64,000 bases of DNA from Hyaloperonospora brassicae (taxonomy: Eukaryota > Oomycota > Peronosporomycetes > Peronosporales > Peronosporaceae): NCBI GenBank assembly GCA_947650285.1, contig CANTFL010001296.1, positions 248,001 through 312,000 of the forward strand. The letters run 5' to 3'. The notes under the pieces are model-generated. The model was not told the origin of the DNA and ran no database searches. It saw only the letters and a program-made list of their open reading frames with translations. Below, piece after piece: positions 57,205 through 64,000 of the stretch (position 1 is its first letter; each line of letters opens with the position of its first letter). The translations under genes were made by a program, and so were the position numbers.

Positions 57205-57814
57205 ATGCAGTCGTCGGGAGGTGCAGGCGGCGACGTGGACCGCGCTCTGAGCAGTATCCGAGCGCGTGCTGATCACTTGCGCCATACAGTCGCTCGTCTG
57301 GAGCACAACTTGGCATGGAACCCAGCGAGTACCTGGTACGTACACGTCAGCGTTGAGTGGGCAGGACGTTTTTCGTGTTAGAAGCCTGATGGTCTTATCG
57401 ATTGTGTGCTCGCTTAGGCCAGAGCTGCTGAGTCAGTACATGGTGATTGCCAAGCAGCTGGAGAACATGAACGAGGAGATTCCTGACCTCGTGCAGCACT
57501 TTGCGTGCGTGCCGAGAATGTCGACGCCGAATCCTGCAGACATTCCGCTGTTGCTGAGGACGCGGGAGGATCCGGAGATGGAGGAGGAAGAACGGCAGCT
57601 TGTGGCCGACAAAGCGCGCGAGAAGAATGCGGAAGCGCTGCAGAAGCTGGTGGCCGCTCACAATGATGCGGTTGAGGGCTTGGAAGAGACATTTAACGAC
57701 ATGTCGGACGGGCTGCTCAAGGCTATCCGCGTCAACAAGTACGTGGTCAAGTCCAAGCCGCAGAGCACGCAGAGCCAGCAGTTCAAATACATTGAGTCTG
57801 GCTCGTACGAGTAG
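57205..57814 (+). CDS. MED8: Mediator complex subunit 8
   Basis: Two exons, 57205-57335 and 57418-57814 (CTG|GTACGT..TTAG), give 175 residues. MED8 is a head-module subunit of Mediator, which links activators to RNA polymerase II in the nucleus. Landmarks: N-terminal helix (SSIRARADHLRHTVARLE), TW at the exon junction followed by PELLSQYMVIAKQLENMN, then the typical RTREDPEMEEEER..LV block and a helical KNAEALQKLVAAHND end. Shorter than the human protein because it lacks the Gly/Gln-rich tail. The stop lies 105 bases from that of the convergent HIT gene. Confidence 0.87.
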
Positions 57815-57919
57815 AAATGCACGCGCGTATGCTATATGCATGCGTGCATCTGTAGCCTCGAGAGGTGGCTGTAATGTCATGCGTTGTTCTATTTACCCTT
57901 TGGTGTCGGCTCCAGCGAC

Positions 57920-58686
57920 CTAGTCGTCCGAGGAGCGCATGGTCTCTCGCTTCGCCCGAAGAGCGGCGACGGTACTCTCAGCGCTAACGAACGATGAAAG
58001 CACGGACTCGGTGTACCTCACGCAATTCCATGCTGGGACGAAAGGCAGACCCAAGCAGTGCAGGTGCAGATGCGAAACAGAAGTGAATGGGTAGCGGTGG
58101 AACCCAAATCTGAAGAGATCGACCACGATGGCCGCACCACGACATGAGCATTCTCAATCCCATGACCTCACAAAGTCGCGAAAGCAACAGCAATGATCGA
58201 AACAACTTGACACGATGCAATACAACGTACCGGCAGTTTGTCGCGTCCGTGAAGCCATCTCGTGCCAGGACGTCTTTACCCGTCGTGAACATGTGCTCCA
58301 CTTGTGTCAACAAGAGCAACGAACCACGCGATCATCCAGTGCAATAGTACCCCCCACCCCACCCCCAACAACAGACTAACGACAGGTTCTACCTACACAG
58401 ATCCAAGTGTTCCGGTGTCACGTCATCCACGGACGCAATGTGCTCGTGCGGTATCACCAGTACGTGCTTCGTAGCCCGCGGGTTCTGGTCCAACATGGCA
58501 TAGACCCTGGCATCCTAACGTTGCCACACGGCAACACAGTCAGTCCTACGTCAAGCTGAACCTCACACGCAGTACATTCCCGGCCCGCCTGCATGCAATG
58601 CAATGTACCTCGTAGACAATCTGACTCCTTCTTCGAAACGGCGCCGCGTTGCAGCAGAATGCACAGACTCGTCGGCCCCGCTTCAT
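57920..58686 (-). CDS. HIT-domain protein, HINT3-like
   Basis: Four exons (58686-58609, 58514-58397, 58300-58231, 58109-57920) give 151 residues. HIT proteins hydrolyse nucleoside phosphoramidates and adenylates. Landmarks: CAFC near residue 8 (the zinc-type CxxC start), YAMLDQNPRATKHVLVIPHEH, TTGKDVLARDGFTDATN, GFHRYPF and the active-site triad HLHLHCLG. The FTDxTN and GFHxxPF stretches are specific to the HINT3/aprataxin-like branch. The exon 2 donor was set at T|GTAGGT because it alone keeps the frame. Head-to-head with the transposase-like gene. Confidence 0.83.
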
Positions 58687-58872
58687 AATTGACTCGATCG
58701 TTCCGTTGGCGCGCGCGTGTCAGTCGAACGAGGGTGTCCGCCGCACGAACGAACGTGTCCATCGACCGAGGGAGTCGGGCCACTGGATCCTCCTGCCCGT
58801 CCTCTGAAAAAAACACCTCCTGACGCCTTTTGTAACTCGTCGCGTCGGCCGACCGGGGAATAAAACTCGTCC
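58687..58872. promoter_or_regulatory. Divergent promoter between HINT3-like gene and MULE-derived gene
   Basis: 186 bases separate the start codons. No clear initiator was found, so the two genes may share a promoter. Confidence 0.4.
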
Positions 58873-61668
58873 ATGTCGGCTTTTGACGCGCCGCGCAAGG
58901 ACGAGCGGTTCGCCACGATCGCCGACGCGGTCGCTGCTGTCGAGCACTTTGCCGCGCACACGCAGCAGCGCCACGTGCGTGTCCAGCAGCGCCAGCCGAC
59001 GCGCGACGCGCCCGTGTCGGGTGTCTCGTCATGGCCGACCAAGTTGGGGCCTGCGCCTGCCGCCACGTCCACAGCTGCACTGGCCGCGTTGTCCACGGCC
59101 TCGAATACTGTCGTCCTCGAGTGTGCGAACGCGCCCACGTGCAAGTGGTTTGTGCGGCTGTTGTTCGTGAAAGGTGAGCAGAAGTGGAAGATCTCGAGCA
59201 TGAACGTGGACCACCACAAGACGCTCTGTCTCGAACCGAAGCAGGCAGTCGTGGCGGCCAAGAACGACGTGGCTGGGCGCTTGGATGCGCCCGTCAGGTT
59301 GGACCAGGGGCTCGAGAACGTGCAGGCGCTTGCCGGTGATGAGCAAGGCACTGCAACAGCACTGTCGGGGGCTACGAGTGCGACAAGTGCAGACGAAGAG
59401 GCTACCGCAGCTGTCATGGGGGCGTCCGTCTACGTGGGCATGGTGTTGGTGGGCTGGAAAGAGGCGATCGGAGCTGTTCGTGCACTTGCAGGTCAGATGG
59501 GACGTCGAGCGATTGCAGAAAAGACCGCGGCAATGTCGTGGCGGGGAACGAGTGTGATGGCACGTCGCGTCGTGTGTCAGAACCATCGTAATTCGAATTG
59601 TGGGTGGAAAGTGGTGCTCGACGAGTCGTCGGATGGATCCGAACGCTACACAGTGTTATCCATGAGCTTACTGCACTCGAAGGAGTGCGTGGAGACGTGT
59701 AATTTCAATGCACGCACGAAGGGTGTGCCTGCTGCAACGGGAACAAGTGCTAAAGCTGCCCTTTCCGCGGACTTGATGGCGTTTTCAACTGGCGGCACGC
59801 CATTGAGCTCGTCGTTGTTGGTTGACGATATGTCGAGGTATCAGTTGACGCATGAAATGCGATGGAGCACAGGCAAGGAAGCCACGAAAGCAATCAGTGA
59901 TTTTTCACTAGTGGTGCAGCGCAAACGCTCGAAGCTGTGCAAGCGCAACAATGGCGGCAGCAACAAGAAGTATGTATGTTCTGACGAACAGTGCCTTTGG
60001 TTCGTGCAGCTGGTGAAAGGGTGGAAGTCTAAGAACTGGAAGATATCTGCTATGAACTTGAAACACTCGGATAAGTGCGCGGGGGCACCGAAGCCCACTG
60101 CTCGGCAGCTGGCCGAAATGCGTTTCTTTCGCCAAGCTGTGATCACACATTCAAAGTCATCAGGCAAACTGCTAACCGACAATTTCTTGATGCACTCCGA
60201 GTCGGGCATCCATATTCCGCGTGGCATGGCTTACCGCGCCCAACGACTGGTAGTCGCAACATCCACGGATGATCTCACCGAAAGCTATAAGTACATTCCG
60301 AGTCTGATCGAGTCGTTTGTCAAGAAGAACCCCGGCTCGATTGCTAATTACGAGAAGAGCCCACACGGTCACTTCATTCGAGCATTCTTCTTGCCGAACA
60401 CGTCTAGAATGGTCTTGGCATCCCAGCAGCAAATTTTCGGCATTCACGTACTGCGTTACGACACCGTGAGTTATCAGGGCTGTATGGCCTTGCTAGTGAC
60501 GCGCGATGGCAACTTCACGTACCAAGTTATGGCGTTCGCATTGTTGCCGACAAGCGATATGGATAACATGAAGTGGTTTCTCGCGATGGCCAAGCGTGGG
60601 GATGTCCACTTCGACGGACGACCCGTCTTTTGTTCGCATACCGAACACGGTCTCCTTCGAGCTTTGTCGCACGACGCACGCCATGCAAAAGTCATGTTTT
60701 GCGTCCGGAGCCTGCTGGAGGAGATGGCACGTGACAAGAACATTCCTGTGCTCGGGCCATTAGAAGAGAAGGTGTGGGAACTGCAGCGACAAGAAAGCGA
60801 GGAGGCTTTTCAGAATGTCATCAGGGATCTCGAGACGCTAAATGCTGCTGCTGCGGCGTTTCTGCGAGCCGTACACCCAAAAAACTGGGCGTACTATATG
60901 AATCAATCCATTAAGCATTACCGCTGGGCGAGCACGAGCGCTGATGAGGCGATTGTTGGCTCTGACATTCGGCGCAGCGACGAAGCTCCTTTTGACCTCA
61001 TGTACACATTCTTGGCTTTCCTCATGGACGGTACCTACAAGAAAAGCCAGCTAGCCTCAAAGCTGCTCGCCAACGACGTTCAATCGCCTTCGTTGCTCAC
61101 ACCGGGTGCCGACACATTGTATCGCCAGGGAATGCAAGCAGCTGCAGCATACACTGTGCGCAGATGTGACGAGCAAGTTGCATTTGCTTGGTTGACGGGT
61201 GCACGTCCAAAGATCACGTACAGGATAGATATAGCGCTGCGGACATGCACGTGTGGGCAGGTGTTCCAGCTAGGGTTGCCATGCTGCCACCTGATCGCAG
61301 CGTCGCTGCACTTAGGTAATGAGATGGTGCTGCTAAATAGCTTCGACCCAGTCTACAAAGCGGCGACGTACGCGGAGGTACACCGCAATCTTCGGATCGA
61401 GATCCCGATTGCCGGGGACCTACACAAAGATCACTCATTGCTTCCAGCCATATCTGCACGAAGTGCAAAGTCCAGGAAGCGGTCTCACAGTGCTGGAAGC
61501 ATCACGAGTCCCGCTTCTTCAGCTTTCGTTCCTTCGTCCATGGCTGTGCTGAGTGCCGTGTCGTCTGCTGTGCCAGTCAATTGTGAGGATGCATTGGCTT
61601 CTCAAGTGAAAACGCCACGACTGGATCTGGACACGGATGTCATGACGAGTCTCAGCGAAATCGTGTGA
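58873..61668 (+). CDS. Mutator-like transposase-derived protein with SWIM zinc finger
   Basis: An intact single exon of 931 residues. It has three related Zn-binding modules in the first 400 residues (ANAPTCKWFVRLLFVKGEQ, CQNHRNSNCGWKV, CSDEQCLWFVQLVKG; each with WKIS/YTVLSM and a downstream His/Cys), a MULE transposase-like core (about 500-640: LRYDTVSYQG, VTRDGNFTYQVMAFALLP, MKWFLAMA) and a perfect SWIM finger CTCGQVFQLGLPCCH near residue 790. The expected second catalytic Asp position reads CSHTEHGLL, and CVRSLLEEM replaces the usual CxxH. The gene has no terminal inverted repeats nearby and sits between housekeeping genes, so it is probably a domesticated DNA-binding protein. Confidence 0.8.
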   Translation: MSAFDAPRKDERFATIADAVAAVEHFAAHTQQRHVRVQQRQPTRDAPVSGVSSWPTKLGPAPAATSTAALAALSTASNTVVLECANAPTCKWFVRLLFVKGEQKWKISSMNVDHHKTLCLEPKQAVVAAKNDVAGRLDAPVRLDQGLENVQALAGDEQGTATALSGATSATSADEEATAAVMGASVYVGMVLVGWKEAIGAVRALAGQMGRRAIAEKTAAMSWRGTSVMARRVVCQNHRNSNCGWKVVLDESSDGSERYTVLSMSLLHSKECVETCNFNARTKGVPAATGTSAKAALSADLMAFSTGGTPLSSSLLVDDMSRYQLTHEMRWSTGKEATKAISDFSLVVQRKRSKLCKRNNGGSNKKYVCSDEQCLWFVQLVKGWKSKNWKISAMNLKHSDKCAGAPKPTARQLAEMRFFRQAVITHSKSSGKLLTDNFLMHSESGIHIPRGMAYRAQRLVVATSTDDLTESYKYIPSLIESFVKKNPGSIANYEKSPHGHFIRAFFLPNTSRMVLASQQQIFGIHVLRYDTVSYQGCMALLVTRDGNFTYQVMAFALLPTSDMDNMKWFLAMAKRGDVHFDGRPVFCSHTEHGLLRALSHDARHAKVMFCVRSLLEEMARDKNIPVLGPLEEKVWELQRQESEEAFQNVIRDLETLNAAAAAFLRAVHPKNWAYYMNQSIKHYRWASTSADEAIVGSDIRRSDEAPFDLMYTFLAFLMDGTYKKSQLASKLLANDVQSPSLLTPGADTLYRQGMQAAAAYTVRRCDEQVAFAWLTGARPKITYRIDIALRTCTCGQVFQLGLPCCHLIAASLHLGNEMVLLNSFDPVYKAATYAEVHRNLRIEIPIAGDLHKDHSLLPAISARSAKSRKRSHSAGSITSPASSAFVPSSMAVLSAVSSAVPVNCEDALASQVKTPRLDLDTDVMTSLSEIV

Positions 61669-61787
61669 GCACACGCCAGCGACCGCCATCGATCGAGCTG
61701 CAAAACCCTCATCTGTCATTCCTGTGGCTTAGCAACACCAACCAATCAATCACTTGCCGCCAAATCTTGCAACTGCAACTCGCCTCG

Positions 61788-62336
61788 CTACTTGCTGACA
61801 CTACTCGCCTTGCACACGACCTTCCTGCTGCCTTCCGTAGCTTTCACTGCCTGCGCGGTCTTGAGCTTCGTTTTCGTGTGCAGCACCGAGGTGCGCTTTC
61901 GCGCCATTCGATGCATGTGCAACGAGCTCTTTGCTGGTCGAGCCCGCACGAGCAGGTCCTGACCCAATGGCCTCAGTGCTGAGGCCGACTTGGCGCCACT
62001 AGTTGCCGTCGGCAGGACACCCGCGAGCGAGATGCCATAGTTCTTGGCGAGACAAAACTGCAGGTCCCGCGGCTCTACGGTCGTCGACCGCCGGTGCTTC
62101 GCCAGTTGTCCCGAAAACTCGACCACGTCCTGTACAAAGTCAGACGCCATGTCCAGCAACAGCTCCTCGACGGCGGGATGGAAGCAGTACTTGGGGTCGA
62201 TCGAGCGCAGCAGCTCGCCCAGCTGGCGGTGAGGCGTCAGGGCTTTGGTCGTCGTGCTGGCGTTCGCGAACGAGTTCACGGGCGGCGCCAGCGGCTCGTG
62301 GAGGTGAGGGGTATCATCACTAGAGCGTGAGGACAT
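61788..62336 (-). CDS. TAF12: TFIID subunit TAF12
   Basis: 182 residues with the TAF12 histone fold in the middle: LLRSIDPKYCFHPAVEELLL, then MASDFVQDVVEFSGQLAKHRRS and VEPRDLQFCLAKNYG. This H2B-like fold pairs with TAF4 in TFIID and with ADA1 in SAGA. A basic C-terminal tail (ARKRTSVLHTKTKLKTAQAV) follows. ATG 62336 (MSSRSSDDTP) was chosen because the length then fits the family. The frame is open back to ATG 62675 (295 residues), but the added sequence is Arg-rich without features. Its stop is 119 bases from that of the transposase-like gene. Confidence 0.85.
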   Translation of the reverse strand: MSSRSSDDTPHLHEPLAPPVNSFANASTTTKALTPHRQLGELLRSIDPKYCFHPAVEELLLDMASDFVQDVVEFSGQLAKHRRSTTVEPRDLQFCLAKNYGISLAGVLPTATSGAKSASALRPLGQDLLVRARPAKSSLHMHRMARKRTSVLHTKTKLKTAQAVKATEGSRKVVCKASSVSK

Positions 62337-62693
62337 GGACGACGTGCCGGGGGATGCGGGCGCCGTGCAGGAAGAGCGCGTCGGGCCGCTACGGACCAGA
62401 AGCGTCGACGCAGTCGGCGGAACTTGTTTGAGAGTGCCACTGGCCCTGTCCACTAGGCGGTAATTGGTGGGCGTTTTAGCCAATAAGAGGCAGCGAATCG
62501 ACTTCCTTCGTCGCGTGCGAACCTGTCGGGCCGAGACGCCATTGGACTGCGCTGCGGTCGCGTCCCGTGCGTTGTGTCGGTCTCCTGTCGGTCTCTTGTG
62601 CAAAAGCGACTGCGTACGCTGCGCTCGCGCGTGTTTCGGACAGGTACGATAGTGGCACTCGATTCTTCTCGTCATTAGACCGCTCACTTTCAA

Positions 62694-64000
62694 ATGGCTA
62701 CGCTGGGAGCTTCTCGCGCGGACTATCGGAGTGTTTTGTGTAGCTGGGCGAAGCTGATCTACACGAAAATGGGATCGTATGATACAATACGGACAACTAT
62801 GTCATTGCTTTGTGTTGAACACACACTGACAAACGAGCGACACATGGACGTAAGTGTGGTGCTGGCGCAGGACAGGAGGCACGTAAGCGGACAAGAAGTA
62901 GGAGTGCAGGATGGCCGGACGAGCCAGGCAGGATTGCACGCGCAAAAGAAGTGCTTCGGGTTTGTTGTTTTGCTGGTCCTGTAAACCTCGGACGCACCCT
63001 GCTCTACTGCCGTCTGTGATGTACTTACCGGAGGGTGACAACCTGTGCGATACTATGAGTAGGAAGCATACAGTCACGAGAACGACGATGCAATGTAACG
63101 GCGTCCATGCGTGTGGTGCTTGAAATGTGAACAAAATCTAGCAGTGTCGACTCCATTGCAATGTGCAGTATTTACCGTCGACAAAATCTACTGGAACGAG
63201 TTTTGGTAAGGCTACATGGGGTGCAAATGCTGCAGTGACGGTTGCCTCATGTAGATTCTTGTCTCCATGTGACTCGAAGCCCGAACGCGTATTTCCACAC
63301 AAAAGCGTAGAGCATATCGCACGAAACGCAGTGAGGTGCGCGTGTTAAGCTCATGACGATGATGTATGCAACATGCCATGGACATGTGCACAACTTGCCA
63401 GCAACGTTGCGCATTTCATTTGACCAGTGGAGGTAACAAAGCTAGAGGCATGCAGAACGACGCAGAAAAGCCTGCTCAAATTTGAGTACCGCTGCTGAAG
63501 ACGTTTTTAAGCAGATGAACCCAATATGCCTGGACTCACAAAAGCTGGAAGCTAGTGTGTGCAAGCTACGAATTGGTATCCGTGCTTATCGCGGGGGTAC
63601 GTATCGCTTGATCTTGACTACAAATTACATGTCGTGCGTTTACATCCCGATCGACACGTTATTCGGTGCCACAACACTGGTTGCAAGGCTTTCGTTCGAT
63701 GCAACTTGTCTCTGATGAACACAAACATTTAGCATTTGCAAGCAAGGTCAAAGTTATTGATGTCATGTATTGTTATGTCGGGCAAATGCAGGTGACTAGT
63801 GAAGAGGAAACGCTCCACCTTAATTGATCTCGTATCTGCGTGCAGTACGGTAAAAATCGCGATACTGAGATGTGAACGAATCCGCTACGCTTCTAAGACG
63901 AGGATCCACGTTGCTGAAGATCTTGGCCGTAAGATTGTCGGGCTCAATATTTCTGCGGCTCCAGCGCTTGAACATCTCGTCTGACATTTTTTTGAAAATG
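62694..64000. other. Right flank, no confident gene
   Basis: A possible minus-strand exon lies at 63149-63043: acceptor CTGCTAG, a hydrophobic helix (CIVVLVTVCFLLIVS) and a strong GTAAGT donor, with a TTTACAG acceptor further on near 62980. Partners could not be joined to a known protein. Other short frames (62694-62984 plus, 63482-63715 plus) have no support. Confidence 0.3.

Overview
The window is nuclear DNA of an oomycete, most likely a Peronosporales species (Phytophthora or a downy mildew). Evidence: compact genes with short GT-AG introns (about 60-180 bp), an oomycete-style initiator upstream of one gene, and a repeat-rich half dominated by Ty3/gypsy chromovirus-like retrotransposons. 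All gene models below were spliced by eye from splice sites and family motifs; no search was run.

Region 1 (1-42.4 kb) is repeat territory. Element 0 (3' end only, 1-1887), element 1 (2713-10442, minus) and element 2 (16511-24162, plus) are close copies of one gypsy family with Gag, protease, RT, RNase H, integrase and a C-terminal chromodomain. All are broken, and many breaks are shared. Element 3 (27216-33697) is a second, older family. Solo and decayed LTRs lie at about 24.8, 25.4, 33.9, 34.4 and 40.2 kb. A segment of about 4.8 kb (A, 11990-24410 once element 2 is removed) is present again in inverted orientation at 34782-39678 (A'). Each copy carries a secreted GDSL/SGNH esterase gene, and A' preserves the empty site for element 2. 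Part of A (units C and B) is present a third time around elements 0 and 1, where LTR subtypes and target-site duplications show that an inversion occurred between two retrotransposons.

Region 2 (42.4-64 kb) is a gene-dense euchromatic block: SLC25A39/40-type mitochondrial carrier, a small unknown gene, COX15 (heme A synthase), an alpha/beta-hydrolase with a SAP-like tail, an unknown gene at 53.4 kb, then a tight cluster TDP1 <- -> MED8, HINT3-like HIT protein <- -> domesticated Mutator-like transposase, and TAF12 (minus). Two divergent pairs share short intergenic promoters (133 and 186 bp). SLC25A39/40 and COX15 are both mitochondrial (glutathione import; heme A for cytochrome oxidase), and MED8 and TAF12 are both general RNA polymerase II factors.

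The most interesting signal is an antisense gene in the 3' tail of the gypsy elements. In the family of elements 0-2, two diverged copies keep the same antisense peptide blocks while differing mostly at third codon positions, as expected if the antisense protein was under selection. Element 3 carries an unrelated-looking 499-codon antisense ORF in the same place.
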